A stretch of 64,000 nucleotides of DNA from Planctomycetaceae bacterium (GCA_020638995.1 JACKHM010000001.1:2976001-3040000), one strand, 5' to 3'. Positions 1 to 10,250 are shown, counted from the first letter of the stretch. Program-made: numbers and translations. The notes: generated from the sequence alone by a model not told the origin.

Positions 1-170
1 TTTAGTGGCGCGAGAAACGCGAGCAGTAGACGCAATCGATCGTGTTGTCATCAGAGCTGGTAACAGCAATCGAGAGCCACAAACTGCGGAAAACTCCGTT
101 GGTGTGTAGGCCGAGTAGGCCTCGAACGTGCCAACTGGTGATTCCTAAATAACGTCGACATCATCGTCAT

Positions 171-1031
171 TTAATGAGTCGCCGCAAACACGAATTCAAG
201 AGCTCGTCGCGTGTCTTCGTAGGACGTGCTGTGGCCACCGTCCGGCCGGTGCAAACTTAGCACCTGCGCGTTCCGACCTTTCAACTTATCGATTAATCGC
301 AATACGGATGCCGGTGGAACGATCGTGTCCGCTCCACCGGTCGTCACCGCGACGGGCATCGTGAATCGTTCTGGAAAGAATTCTGCGCTCCGCTTTCGAT
401 ACTCGTCAGGCGAGTCTTCCTTGGTCCCTCCATAAGACTCGGCAATGGCGTCGAGGAATCGTTCGTATTCCACTAGGTTTGCGGTTCCATTGAGCGCGAC
501 TACACCGTCGATCAGGTGCGGATGCAGCGCAGCAAAGGTTAGTGCTCCTGTTCCACCCATCGAGCCCCCACACAGAATTACCCGCTTGACTGGCAATGTC
601 CGCGCCAGCGCACCAATAATTTGCTCCACATCCGCCTCGGCCTTGGGACCCATCCATGACGTCTTTGCGCGATAGTCGGGCGATACGAGCAGCGAACTGG
701 TCGCGTCCGCCACGTCACGAACCGCTCGACATTCGCTACGGTTTTGTCGAACAAATTGCCATCGATCTGAACCGTGGCCATGTAGCGCGATCAGCACCGT
801 CACAGGTCGAGCGGACTGAAAGTCGTCGGGTATGACGATGACATACTTTTGCTCCGACCCATCGCAATTCGCGACGAACGATCTATCTTCGATCGTGGCT
901 GCGTTAACACCTTGAGTAAGGGCCCAAATCGCAAATACAAACCACGATGTCACAATCAAGAACTGCGCTGATCGCATGAGTTGAGATTTCATGGTCATCG
1001 GGATTGGCCTGCGGCTTGTATTGGCAAGCAT
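171..1031 (-). CDS. Secreted alpha/beta hydrolase (esterase/PHB-depolymerase-like)
   Basis: The 286-residue product starts with a basic region and a hydrophobic stretch ending near VNAA, so it is probably exported. An ALHGHGSD oxyanion-hole-like segment precedes the nucleophile elbow GGSMGG (serine as predicted nucleophile), and a late GGADTIVPP segment and a GGHSTS segment supply the probable Asp and His of the triad. This is the layout of feruloyl-esterase/PHB-depolymerase-like hydrolases; the substrate cannot be read from the sequence. Internal Met codons at residues 12 and 14 are alternative starts. The gene lies downstream of and co-oriented with a DUF1501 gene, about 60 bases away, so it may be co-transcribed with it. 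Confidence 0.8.
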   Translation of the reverse strand: MLANTSRRPIPMTMKSQLMRSAQFLIVTSWFVFAIWALTQGVNAATIEDRSFVANCDGSEQKYVIVIPDDFQSARPVTVLIALHGHGSDRWQFVRQNRSECRAVRDVADATSSLLVSPDYRAKTSWMGPKAEADVEQIIGALARTLPVKRVILCGGSMGGTGALTFAALHPHLIDGVVALNGTANLVEYERFLDAIAESYGGTKEDSPDEYRKRSAEFFPERFTMPVAVTTGGADTIVPPASVLRLIDKLKGRNAQVLSLHRPDGGHSTSYEDTRRALEFVFAATH

Positions 1032-1089
1032 TTTCTACGCGCTTCGCTACCTGGTGGAGACCGAGAGCAAGGAGTGAAACCCAGAGGTT

Positions 1090-2505
1090 TTAGCCAACGA
1101 GCTTCTTGTTAAATGCGCCTTCATTGATCGTCGGGCGTTCCGGTCTTCCTTTGTGATCATAGGTCAACTGCATGTTGTTAAGACCCATCAGCCAAAGAAT
1201 CGATGCGTGAATGTCATGGACATGCATCTTGTCTTCAACGGCATACAGTCCCAATTCGTCGGTAGCACCAATTGCCTGACCACCTTTTACGCCTCCACCT
1301 GCCATCCAAATCGAGAAGCCCGTTGGATTATGATCACGACCGTCTCCCTTTTCGCTCATCGGCGTGCGACCGAACTCGCCGCCCCAAACCACCAGCGTTT
1401 CGTCCAGCAAGCCGCGCTGCTTCAGATCCTTTAGCAAACCCGCAACCGGTTTATCCATTGATCGACAGAGACGTGAATGATTGGCCTCGATCGCCGAATG
1501 TGAATCCCACTTGCTCCCTGTGCCACTGTATAGCTGAATGAATCTCACTCCTCTTTCGACCAGGCGTCGGGCAAGGAGACAGTTGCGGCCAAACGTCTCC
1601 GTCTCTTTGTGATCGAGCCCGTAAAGCTTCTTCATGGATTCCGTCTCTTGAGCCAGATCCACCGCCGCGGGCGCCTGGGCCTGCATTCGAAAGGCCAATT
1701 CATAGCTCTCGATACGCGCCTCGAGTTCGCTCTGTTGAGCTCGCGACTGGGCGTGTGATTGGTTGAACTGTTGTAGTAGGGACAGTTTTTCCTGCTGGCG
1801 CTCGCTGGAGTACCCTTTAGGCATGTTTAGATTCGCGATCGGTTCGTCACTCGCGCCGTTAATACGAACGCCCTGATGCGTCGCCGGCATGAAACCGCTG
1901 CCCCAATTGCGAGGTCCGTTGACCGGGTTGCCAGAGCTGTCACACATGACCACGAATGAAGGCAAGTTGTCATTCGCTGTGCCCAATCCATAGTTCACCC
2001 ACGATCCGAGCGAAGGTCGTCCCGCTACATTGATGCAAGTGTTCATCTGGCAGACGCCGCCGGCATGATTGATGCCGTTCGTCCAACACGAGCGGATAAC
2101 CGCGATATCATCCATGCACTCGCCGATGTTGGGAATCCACTCAGTGGCCCACATACCGCTCTGGCCGTGTTGCTTCCAAGTTCGGGGGGCCGCCAAGAGA
2201 GCGGCTCCCCGTTCGCCCATAGCCGTAATCGGCTCTTTAAAACCTGAAGGCAGAGGCTGACCTGATAGCTTGTTCAGCAGCGGTTTTGGATCGACCAAGT
2301 CGAGGTGACTCGGACCACCTTCCATAAACAACCAAATCACACTCTTCGCGCGAGGAGCATGGTTTAGTCCCCGCGACGCAATCGCACCGGCTGCCTCTTG
2401 TTGCATCATCCAGTTCAAAGCGAGCGCACCGAAACCGACTCCGGATTGCTGGAGCATTTGGCGACGTGTGAGAGTCGCGCCTGTAGCTATTTGATTAGTC
2501 CACAT
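1090..2505 (-). CDS. DUF1501 family protein
   Basis: The product of about 471 residues belongs to the DUF1501 family (sulfatase/alkaline-phosphatase-like fold), abundant in planctomycetes. It has an N-terminal TRRQMLQQSGVGFGALAL stretch resembling a Tat signal, then FMEGGPSHLDLVDPKP, VVWGGEFGRTP and GRDHNPTGFSIWMAGGGVKGG, all family hallmarks. I chose the ATG at 2505 because the Tat-like segment starts just after it; the open frame extends further upstream but only inside the neighbouring gene. The start overlaps the end of the upstream DUF1549/1553 gene by 11 bases, indicating translational coupling. Such pairs are thought to act together outside the cytoplasm; the substrate is unknown. Confidence 0.9.
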   Translation of the reverse strand: MWTNQIATGATLTRRQMLQQSGVGFGALALNWMMQQEAAGAIASRGLNHAPRAKSVIWLFMEGGPSHLDLVDPKPLLNKLSGQPLPSGFKEPITAMGERGAALLAAPRTWKQHGQSGMWATEWIPNIGECMDDIAVIRSCWTNGINHAGGVCQMNTCINVAGRPSLGSWVNYGLGTANDNLPSFVVMCDSSGNPVNGPRNWGSGFMPATHQGVRINGASDEPIANLNMPKGYSSERQQEKLSLLQQFNQSHAQSRAQQSELEARIESYELAFRMQAQAPAAVDLAQETESMKKLYGLDHKETETFGRNCLLARRLVERGVRFIQLYSGTGSKWDSHSAIEANHSRLCRSMDKPVAGLLKDLKQRGLLDETLVVWGGEFGRTPMSEKGDGRDHNPTGFSIWMAGGGVKGGQAIGATDELGLYAVEDKMHVHDIHASILWLMGLNNMQLTYDHKGRPERPTINEGAFNKKLVG

Positions 2506-5038
2506 ACAAGAACTCGTTCGAGTTAAACAACACATGGCAGAAATCAACCAGTCGATCCTGGTCGAACGTCCATTGATCTTCGGCTGACGATGCCGCAATG
2601 AAGCGACGAGCGCTGGACAATTCCCCGTCGGAAGGTGCACGGCCCCAGGTCAACCTAAAGGCATGCGTTAACATCGCGTCAGGCATCGCGAACTCGTTCT
2701 TTGCCAGTTGCTCGGCAAGCTTTTGCGCGCGGCCCAGAGTGTAATCGCCGTTGATCATCATTAACGATTGGGTCGGCGTGGTTGTGCTATTTCGTTGTGC
2801 AACGCTCTTTAGCCCATTGGCCACATCAAAGGCCGCCAGGAACGTATCCGGTGTGTTGCGAAAGCTCTTCACGTACAACGCTCGTCGAGGCGTCTTGGCA
2901 TCGACACTGGGTCCGCCAATCGTGGTTTGCAATTCACCGCTAATCGCCAGCATGGCATCACGGATTTGCTCGGCCTTCAAACGCCGAACACGCGACCGCC
3001 ACAACAGAGTTTCGGCGGGATCTTGCTGCTGATACTCGTCGGCTTGCGGGTGGTGTGCAGACTGTTGCCAAGTGGCCGACATTAAAATTCGCTTGTGCAA
3101 CCGTTTGATGCTCCACGCGTCTTCGACGAATGCCACGGTCAACCAATCGAGCAATTCAGGATGCGTAGGAAGCTGGCCCAAGTGCCCGAAATCGTTGGCA
3201 GTCGAGACGATACCCTGACCGAAATGCTCCTGCCAGATTCGGTTGACGATCACTCGAGTTGTCAACGGATTATCCGGGCGACCGATCCACTCCGCCAAAG
3301 CCGTACGGCGGCCTGTCGACGCCTGGAGTTCGGGGAAACTTGGGGCTACACCGACTGGCTGCTCGGACAAGACTGCCAAGAACCCTGGTTCGATTGCGGT
3401 CTCGTCACTCGCATCAGGAATCGTCGTTGGAGCTGGAACGCCTTGAAAATCGGTTGCGGTTGTTAACTGGGGAAGCGGATTTGGTTTGATGTTGTCGAAG
3501 GCCGCTAGTTCTTTGTTCAAGGCGTCGTATTTCTCTTTGTCTTCCTTCTTGATGCCGCTCAGCGGGCCGCCGCCTTCCTCGTAGAACTGTCGCGTAACCA
3601 GATAGGCCATCTGATTCTCCCACGACGTCCGTTGATCGACTGGCTTGTAGAAGCAGGCTTGGATGTCGAGAGGAAACTTGTCGGCCGTCGATTTCCATTT
3701 ACGATCGTGATACGGCTTAACAATTGCGTCGATCTGTTCGCGAATCTCTTTCGTCGCAGCTTCCCAGACTACGAGTTTCTCCTGATAAGCCGCTTGCTCG
3801 GCTTGCGTCGCGCCGACCAAATCGTCGCGCCAGCTAATCGGCTCGAAGAACGCCCGTAGCTTGAAATAATCGACCTGCAGCAACGGATCAAACTTGTGAT
3901 CGTGGCAACGGGCGCAACCCATACCCAAGCCAAGGAAGACGTCACCTGTGACATCTGTCATCTCGTTCATGATGTCGTTCCAATGGCCCCGCGCGTCGCG
4001 CTGGTTGTATTCATAGATGCCGAGCCGCAAGTAACCAGCCGCGGCCAGGTGTTCCGGGTTATCTTCTGGGATTTCGTCGCCTGCTAACTGTTGTCGCACA
4101 AACTCTGAATAGGGTTTGTCGTTGTTAAACGCATTCACGACATAGTCGCGATATCGCCATAGATGTGGACGGAACGCATCCTGGTTCCAACCGTCGGATT
4201 CCGCAAAGCGAACGATGTCCAACCAGTATCGCGCCCAATGCTCGCCGTAGCGATTATCGTCCAGCAGCCGATCAATCAGCTTCTCCCAAGCGTCAGGAGC
4301 CGCATCGTTGACGAAGGCATTAATTTCCTCCGGCGTTGGCGGCAAGCCGAGCAAGTCGAAATACAATCGTCGCACCAGCGTATCGCGATCCGCTGTTGGG
4401 GCAGCCTGCATTCCGTGAGAAGACAATCGAGCCTGGACGAAACGATCGATTTCGTTTCGCGACCAGTTGTCGCTATCATCCCGGGGAACTTCAGGTTTCT
4501 TGAGCGGTTGAAACGCCCACCACTCGCGATCTCCCGGCGCAATCAATCCCGAGTCTTCACGCAACGCCGCAAGATTCTCCGGCCAAACGGCTCCGGCCGC
4601 GATCCATTGCTCGAACTCGGCGATTTCCTGTTCCGAAAGCTGGCCGGTGGGAGGCATCTCGAAGCTTTCGTACTTCAGCGCCTCGACGATCAAGCTCTCG
4701 GCAGGCTTGCCGGGCACGATGCTGGGCCCGCTTTCACCACCCTTGAGCATGGCGGCTCGCGAATCAAGCCGCAGCATTCCTTCTCGTTTCTTCTCGCCGT
4801 GACACTTGAGGCATTTGGTGACGAGGACAGGACGGATGTGTTGCTCAAAGTGAGTGGCCGCCGCTTGCGCTGGCGGGGCTTCGGCGCTGGCAGCAGAGGC
4901 CAGTCCCCCGGACACAACAATAGCAACGACGCAGGCTGATACATATTTCGATCGAATGCGGTTCAGACACATGGAGATGGTGTATCCGTTCATAGCTCCG
5001 AGGCGGGATGGATTGAGCGGGAAAGTCCTCTTCATCAT
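2495..5038 (-). CDS. DUF1549/DUF1553 (PSCyt1-PSD1) cytochrome-like protein
   Basis: This large secreted planctomycete protein has an N-terminal PSCyt1 c-type haem motif (CLKCHG), a DUF1549 segment (RRLYFDLLGLPPTPEE, YGEHWARYWLDIVRFAESDG), a second haem motif CARCHDHKFDP and a C-terminal DUF1553 segment (NPLTTRVIVNRIWQEHFG, RRLKAEQIRDAML). A hydrophobic signal sequence ends near SAASAEA. The start is uncertain: I use the ATG at 5038, preceded by an AGAGAG stretch, but ATGs at 4993 and 4972 lie closer to the signal peptide and the frame is open back to 5128. It is the first gene of a minus-strand unit with the overlapping DUF1501 gene and is divergent from a paralogous pair. Function is unproven. 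Confidence 0.9.
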   Translation of the reverse strand: MMKRTFPLNPSRLGAMNGYTISMCLNRIRSKYVSACVVAIVVSGGLASAASAEAPPAQAAATHFEQHIRPVLVTKCLKCHGEKKREGMLRLDSRAAMLKGGESGPSIVPGKPAESLIVEALKYESFEMPPTGQLSEQEIAEFEQWIAAGAVWPENLAALREDSGLIAPGDREWWAFQPLKKPEVPRDDSDNWSRNEIDRFVQARLSSHGMQAAPTADRDTLVRRLYFDLLGLPPTPEEINAFVNDAAPDAWEKLIDRLLDDNRYGEHWARYWLDIVRFAESDGWNQDAFRPHLWRYRDYVVNAFNNDKPYSEFVRQQLAGDEIPEDNPEHLAAAGYLRLGIYEYNQRDARGHWNDIMNEMTDVTGDVFLGLGMGCARCHDHKFDPLLQVDYFKLRAFFEPISWRDDLVGATQAEQAAYQEKLVVWEAATKEIREQIDAIVKPYHDRKWKSTADKFPLDIQACFYKPVDQRTSWENQMAYLVTRQFYEEGGGPLSGIKKEDKEKYDALNKELAAFDNIKPNPLPQLTTATDFQGVPAPTTIPDASDETAIEPGFLAVLSEQPVGVAPSFPELQASTGRRTALAEWIGRPDNPLTTRVIVNRIWQEHFGQGIVSTANDFGHLGQLPTHPELLDWLTVAFVEDAWSIKRLHKRILMSATWQQSAHHPQADEYQQQDPAETLLWRSRVRRLKAEQIRDAMLAISGELQTTIGGPSVDAKTPRRALYVKSFRNTPDTFLAAFDVANGLKSVAQRNSTTTPTQSLMMINGDYTLGRAQKLAEQLAKNEFAMPDAMLTHAFRLTWGRAPSDGELSSARRFIAASSAEDQWTFDQDRLVDFCHVLFNSNEFLYVD

Positions 5039-5216
5039 AATCTCTCTGGAGGGATGAATCACCGGGTAAAGCGGCTTTGCCATGCTTCGCAGTTTGCGAT
5101 AGCTGCGAAACGGAAATGCCTGAGACATACGGATAGGTTATACTGAGGGCCCCTAGAAGCGACGATTCGACTCGCCCTCCTTTACCAACCGAACATCTTA
5201 CCGCAGGTCACGTGCA

Positions 5217-7880
5217 ATGCGTCGACTCCTAGTGCTCTTCGTCTTGCTATTACCGCCACCCGCGATGTTGGCGGCAGACATCGACTACGAGCGTAATATC
5301 AAACCCATGCTTACGGAGAAGTGCTCGGCGTGTCACGGTGCCTTGAAACAAGAGGCGGGTTTGCGGCTTGACGCTGCGACGTTGATCCGCCAAGGAGGAG
5401 ACAGTGGCGCAGCGATTGTCCCTGGTTCAGCGGACGGCAGTTTGTTGTTCGATCGAGTCACGGCGGAAAACATTGACGAGCGAATGCCGCCCGAGGGCGA
5501 AGGCGAACCGCTGACTCAGGAGCAATTGACGTTGCTTCGCACATGGATTGAGCGCGGCGCACCGTCACCCGCCGACGAACTCATCCCCACCAGCCCTCGC
5601 GATCATTGGGCTTACCAAGTACCCCAACGCGCGAAGGTGCCTGAGATCAACGATCCGATATGGAACACCAATCCGATCGATGCCTTTGTCGCCGAACAAC
5701 ATCGGCTGGCCGGGATCACGCCCGTCGAGCTCGCTGACGAGCATACCTTGGTAAGGCGATTGTATCTTGACTTGATCGGCCTGCCGCCAACTCGTCAGCA
5801 ACTAGATGAGTTCCTAAAAGATGAGTCAAGCGAAGCGTATGCGCGGCTTGTCGATCGTCTCCTCGACAGTCCGCAATACGGCGAACGCTGGGGACGCCAC
5901 TGGATGGATGTCTGGCGTTACAGCGATTGGAGCGGATACAGGGACCAGCTGCGCGGCAGTCAACGCCACATCTGGCGATGGCGCGATTGGATCATCGAGT
6001 CGTTGAACGCTGATAAGAGCTACGATCAGATGATCGTCGAGATGTTGGCCGGTGACGAACTCGCACCCGAAGACTTCGACGTGTTGCGAGCAACCGGCTT
6101 TCTGGCCCGCAACTATCACAACAGCAACCGCAACATCTGGCTCGATGCCACTGTCGAGCACACCGCCAAGGCATTCCTTGGGATGACAATCAATTGTGCC
6201 CGCTGTCACGATCACAAGTTCGACCCGTTCGTGCAAAGGGAATACTACGCGTTGCGTGCCATCTTCGAGCCCCACAATGTGCGAACGGAACGCGTCCCGG
6301 GGCAGAGCAATTTGATGGTGGACGGCTTGCCGCGTGTGTTCGACGCCGAGTTGGATGCCAAGACGTTTGTGTTTGCCAGGGGCAACGAAAAGCACTTTGA
6401 CAAAGATCAGCCCGTTAGTCCGGGGATCCCGGCGATCTTTAGCAATTCGTTTGAAGTGACTGCCGTCGCCTTGCCGCCGATCGCCGTGTTTCCGGCGCTG
6501 TGGCCTCATATTGAACGGGAAGAACTTGATGTAGCCGAGCGGCGTTTGGCCGCTGCAACGAAGCGACACCGCGAAATCGTCACGGGTGAGAATGCGGAGA
6601 ACGCCGACAACATCGAATCGCAAAAGGTCGTTGCCGCGGAGTCGGCACTGGCGTCGCTTCGTGCGCGCTGGGCGGCGGACAAAGCGAAATACCTCGGGGA
6701 CGGTTCAACAGACGCCAGCCAGCTCGCACAAATCGCTGCGGACGCTGAACGCTTGGCGGCACTGCACGCAGCGCAAGTCGAAGCGTCAGAAAAGCAGTCG
6801 GCGCTAATGGCTGCTCAAGCGAGCGACGAGACGGACGCAAGCAAAAAGCAGGCGGCTATCGACAAAGCTCGCAAGGAGTCGGATGCGGCTCAACAAAAGG
6901 TAGCCAAAGCAGAGGCAGCACGCGAGGAAAATGAGGCGCGCTACACCGCCGTCGGTAAAGCCTATCCGGCGACCAGCACAGGCCGACGCCTGGCGCTCGC
7001 TCGTTGGATTGCCGACCGCCAGAATCCACTCACTGCCCGCGTGGCGGTCAATCACATGTGGATGCGACATTTCGGTGAACCGCTGGTTGCGAATGTCTTT
7101 GACTTTGGTCTCCGCTCGCCACAGCCGACGCACATCGCTTTACTCGATTGGCTGGCCGTCGAATTGATGGAAAACAGTTGGAGCATGAAACATTTGCACC
7201 GCTTGATGGTGACATCACGGACCTATCGGATCGCGTCTTGGGCACCGCCGGAGTTAGCGGCAGCCGGTTCGAGAGTTGACCCTGACAACTTGCTGCTGTG
7301 GCGAGCGAATGTCCGACGACTCGACGCTGAGGTGATTCGGGACAGCGTACTTCAGGTTGCAGGCAGCTTGGACCTTCAACGCGGTGGACCCGACATCGAC
7401 TTTACCGAGGGTGAAAGTGTACCGCGTCGTAGCGTCTACATCCGTCATGCCTACGAAAAGCAAATGACGATGCTGGTGCTGTTCGATGCCGCGGGACCCA
7501 ACGAATGCTATCGCCGATCAGAAAGCGTCATTCCGCAACAAGCTTTGGCGCTCGCCAACAGTTCGTTGTCGCTGTCCGAATCGCGAAAACTGGCGAGTGT
7601 TTTATGGCGCGAAGTCGCCGATCACCCGGACGCCGAGGTGCGCTTCGTACAACTTGCGTTTCGACAAATGCTGACGCGCGATCCCAGCGAGTCGGAGACC
7701 AACACCTGCGTCGAATTCCTCACACAACAAGCTGGCGTACTGGCGAAACAGGCGTCGTTAACAGACTTCGAGAGTAAGACGACCGCATCGATACAGGCCT
7801 CCGACGAGCCCAAGATGCGGGCACGGGAGAACTTGATACACGTGTTGATGAACCACAATGACTTTGTTTCCGTTCGATAG
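5217..7880 (+). CDS. DUF1549/DUF1553 (PSCyt1-PSD1) cytochrome-like protein with coiled-coil insert
   Basis: The 887-residue protein has a signal peptide (leucine-rich, ending near MLAA), PSCyt1 haem motif CSACHG, DUF1549 (RRLYLDLIGLPPTRQQ, YGERWGRHWMDVWRYSDWSG), a second haem motif CARCHDHKFDPF and DUF1553 (NPLTARVAVNHMWMRHFGEP, VRRLDAEVIRDSVL). Between the two DUFs, roughly residues 440-590, lies an Ala/Glu/Lys-rich heptad-like segment that should form a coiled coil; the other two paralogues in the window have a much shorter charged segment there. It diverges from a paralogous gene and is followed by a DUF1501 gene in the same orientation. An AGGT sequence lies just upstream of the ATG. Confidence 0.92.
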   Translation: MRRLLVLFVLLLPPPAMLAADIDYERNIKPMLTEKCSACHGALKQEAGLRLDAATLIRQGGDSGAAIVPGSADGSLLFDRVTAENIDERMPPEGEGEPLTQEQLTLLRTWIERGAPSPADELIPTSPRDHWAYQVPQRAKVPEINDPIWNTNPIDAFVAEQHRLAGITPVELADEHTLVRRLYLDLIGLPPTRQQLDEFLKDESSEAYARLVDRLLDSPQYGERWGRHWMDVWRYSDWSGYRDQLRGSQRHIWRWRDWIIESLNADKSYDQMIVEMLAGDELAPEDFDVLRATGFLARNYHNSNRNIWLDATVEHTAKAFLGMTINCARCHDHKFDPFVQREYYALRAIFEPHNVRTERVPGQSNLMVDGLPRVFDAELDAKTFVFARGNEKHFDKDQPVSPGIPAIFSNSFEVTAVALPPIAVFPALWPHIEREELDVAERRLAAATKRHREIVTGENAENADNIESQKVVAAESALASLRARWAADKAKYLGDGSTDASQLAQIAADAERLAALHAAQVEASEKQSALMAAQASDETDASKKQAAIDKARKESDAAQQKVAKAEAAREENEARYTAVGKAYPATSTGRRLALARWIADRQNPLTARVAVNHMWMRHFGEPLVANVFDFGLRSPQPTHIALLDWLAVELMENSWSMKHLHRLMVTSRTYRIASWAPPELAAAGSRVDPDNLLLWRANVRRLDAEVIRDSVLQVAGSLDLQRGGPDIDFTEGESVPRRSVYIRHAYEKQMTMLVLFDAAGPNECYRRSESVIPQQALALANSSLSLSESRKLASVLWREVADHPDAEVRFVQLAFRQMLTRDPSESETNTCVEFLTQQAGVLAKQASLTDFESKTTASIQASDEPKMRARENLIHVLMNHNDFVSVR

Positions 7881-8053
7881 TGTGGCCGTCATTCGCTGAG
7901 TGAGGACGTCCGAGAACTGCTGGGTCATTTGACGCGGCGAAACGGTTCACGGGCGTCGGCGCTGGTGGGCTGATCACTTGGAAAGTGATCGCCACGAACG
8001 ATGCTGGCAAACTGAATAGTGGAACCTGCGATTGTAGGAAGGCGAAGATAACT

Positions 8054-9499
8054 ATGGACCACCTCCATCACACTCGACGAGCGTTCCTCTCCGAATTGGG
8101 ACTCGGCTTTGGCAGCGTGGCCTTGGCTGGCATGTTGCAACAGGAGACGCAGGCGACTGCGAGTGCGCAGTTGCAACGGATGGTTCCGAAGGCGAAAAGT
8201 GTGATCTGGTTGTTCATGATCGGCGGCACCAGCCACATGGAGTCGTTCGATCCGAAGCCGGCGCTCACCAAGTACGCCGGCAAGACGATCGAAGAAACAC
8301 CGCACAAAGATGTACTCGCATCTCCCTACTTGGAAAACGAACGTGTTGTTGCCTTCGACCCGAATAACGGCTTTATCCGTACCGAGCTGTATCCGCTGCA
8401 AGTTTCTTATCGCAAATGGGGCCAGAGCGGGCTGGAGATCAGCGATTGGTGGCCGCATCTGGGTCAGCAGGCGGATGACTTGTGTTTGATCCGATCGATG
8501 TGGACCGAGGACAGTAACCACGGAGCACAGCTTCAATTTCATACGGGCCGCCATCGCATCGATGGATTTTTTCCGACGATCGGGTCGTGGGTGAACTATG
8601 GACTTGGAACACTCAATGAGAACCTGCCGCAGTTCGTCGTCATGGGTCAGCCAATCGCCGATTGTTGCGGCGGGCAAGAGGCGCATCGCGCCAACTATTT
8701 GGGACCACAATACGACGGAGTACCGCTGGCAATCGATCCGGTGAACCCCTTGCCGTATGCCAAACCGGCCAAGGGGGTGTATCGCGAAGAGCAGGCTGGC
8801 GAGTTTGAGTTGCTCCACAAGTTGAATAGGCTGACCGCCGAGCAGTATCCCGACGACGAAGCCATTCGCGCTCGTATCCATTCCTACGAACTGGCTTATC
8901 GTATGCAGACGGCGGTTCCGAACATCGTTCGCTTTGATGACGAGACGCAGGCCACGCAAAAGTCCTACGGCTTGGACCAGAACGAAACGCGCGCCTTCGG
9001 CCAGCAGATGCTCGCTGCTCGTCGGTTGGTCGAACGCGGCGTGCGGTTCGTTCAGGTGTATCATGGCAGCAGTGGTGGTGCCGGTCAGTGGGATGCACAC
9101 AAAGGACTGAAGGCCGGCCACAGCAAACTCTGTAAACAAGTCGATCAACCAATCGCGGCGTTATTGGCAGACTTGAAGCAGCGCGGGCTGCTCGACGAGA
9201 CGCTGGTTGTATGGGCCAGTGAGTTCGGCAGGACTCCCGGTTCACAGCACTCCGATGGCCGCGATCATCATCCGTATGGTTTCACCGTGTGGATGGCGGG
9301 AGGTGGAATCAAGGGTGGCATTGCACACGGCAGCACTGACGAACTCGGCTTCCATGCTGTCGAAAACCGTCATTATGTAACCGACGTCCACGCCACGATC
9401 CTACACCAACTGGGCCTCGACCCCCGTGAACTCGCCGTCCCCGGCCGCAAGCGATTGGAAAAAGAGTTGGGCGCGCCGATTCACGAGGTGATCTCTTGA
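8054..9499 (+). CDS. DUF1501 family protein
   Basis: The product of about 481 residues is a second DUF1501 protein. TRRAFLSELGLGFGSVAL is a Tat-like signal; the family core includes FMIGGTSHMESFDPKP, VVWASEFGRTPGSQ and GRDHHPYGFTVWMAGGGIKGG. I chose the ATG at 8054, preceded by a purine-rich GGAAGG stretch and directly followed by the signal, over an in-frame start at 7985. It lies about 170 bases after the DUF1549/1553 gene and probably forms a two-gene unit with it. Compared with the DUF1501 protein at the left end it has an extra segment near residues 80-100. Substrate unknown. Confidence 0.92.
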   Translation: MDHLHHTRRAFLSELGLGFGSVALAGMLQQETQATASAQLQRMVPKAKSVIWLFMIGGTSHMESFDPKPALTKYAGKTIEETPHKDVLASPYLENERVVAFDPNNGFIRTELYPLQVSYRKWGQSGLEISDWWPHLGQQADDLCLIRSMWTEDSNHGAQLQFHTGRHRIDGFFPTIGSWVNYGLGTLNENLPQFVVMGQPIADCCGGQEAHRANYLGPQYDGVPLAIDPVNPLPYAKPAKGVYREEQAGEFELLHKLNRLTAEQYPDDEAIRARIHSYELAYRMQTAVPNIVRFDDETQATQKSYGLDQNETRAFGQQMLAARRLVERGVRFVQVYHGSSGGAGQWDAHKGLKAGHSKLCKQVDQPIAALLADLKQRGLLDETLVVWASEFGRTPGSQHSDGRDHHPYGFTVWMAGGGIKGGIAHGSTDELGFHAVENRHYVTDVHATILHQLGLDPRELAVPGRKRLEKELGAPIHEVIS

Positions 9500-9700
9500 G
9501 TGTCGCTCCTCGACTTTCTCTTTAATCGCCTGCTACAGCGACAGACGTCGAATATCCGCTAGCCAGCAGATCAGGCTCTCGCCTGACGGATGTCGGAGCG
9601 ATCTTTCCACGAACGGCCAGTTTCCGTTACGATCTTCGCCGATGGCAAGGATGCACAGGAGATTTGACCGCTGAAACAGACGATTTCTATAACGATAAGG

Positions 9701-10234
9701 ATGACGATCGTACTAGCGTTCTTGTTGGGGATGCCGCTGGTGGCCGTACCCCAGATCTCTGAGCGTTTGTTTGCTAGGGTGGCACGCTTGCCCGATTCGA
9801 CCGTGGCCAAGGTGCCCGCGCCCGACTCACCTGTGGCAGAGGATCACCAATTGGGCCATCGAGCCGCGACCTCCAACATTCACGAGGCCGAGCGGCTTGG
9901 GAGTACGGTAACGATGCTAGCATCGGATCGCGAAGTGGCCGATGCGCTGCCGAATCCAAAAAATCTAACGACGACGATCGAGAGCCTGAAGGCGCAATTT
10001 ATGGATGCCGGTGTGACCTATATGCTGCTGGAGCGAATTGGTTCCGACTCGGTGAAGTATCGATTTCAGTTCGACGTGCCGGTGGCGGGGGGATCGGCCT
10101 ATCGAAAGCGATTTCAGGTCATTGACGAAGCGCCTGATGTGGCCATGCGAACGGCATTATTGGAGTTGCAACAGTGGCGGCTATCGGCGCGCGAACCCGA
10201 TCACCTAAAACGACCGACCGTCTTATTGCGGTAG
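9701..10234 (+). CDS. Small exported or membrane-anchored protein, unknown function
   Basis: I do not recognise a named family. The 177-residue product begins with a short hydrophobic segment (IVLAFLLGMPLVAVP), a signal peptide or anchor, then a variable Pro/Ala-rich spacer and a better-ordered C-terminal part (YMLLERIGSDSVKYRFQFDVP, a Gly-rich turn, then YRKRFQVIDEAP) that looks like a small beta-rich domain. The ATG at 9701 follows AAGG at close spacing. It precedes scpB in the same orientation by about 280 bases. A 15-base palindrome (10236-10250, CCTGCGG/CCGCAGG) follows its stop. That it is a real gene rests on frame length, the signal-like N-terminus and gene spacing. Confidence 0.6.
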   Translation: MTIVLAFLLGMPLVAVPQISERLFARVARLPDSTVAKVPAPDSPVAEDHQLGHRAATSNIHEAERLGSTVTMLASDREVADALPNPKNLTTTIESLKAQFMDAGVTYMLLERIGSDSVKYRFQFDVPVAGGSAYRKRFQVIDEAPDVAMRTALLELQQWRLSAREPDHLKRPTVLLR

Positions 10235-10235
10235 T

Positions 10236-10250
10236 CCTGCGGGCCGCAGG
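10236..10250. repeat. Short GC palindrome after the exported-protein gene
   Basis: CCTGCGG and CCGCAGG are separated by a single G just after the stop codon at 10234. It could form a short hairpin, but no T-run follows, so I do not call it an intrinsic terminator. Confidence 0.4.

Noticed and set aside
1..170. Left-edge sequence checked for the end of a truncated gene
   Set aside because: Frames close quickly on both strands and no motif is visible; I see nothing to annotate.
7925..9148. Long minus-strand open frame of about 407 codons
   Set aside because: It lies antisense to the DUF1501 gene, which has clear family motifs; the antisense frame has no recognisable domain.
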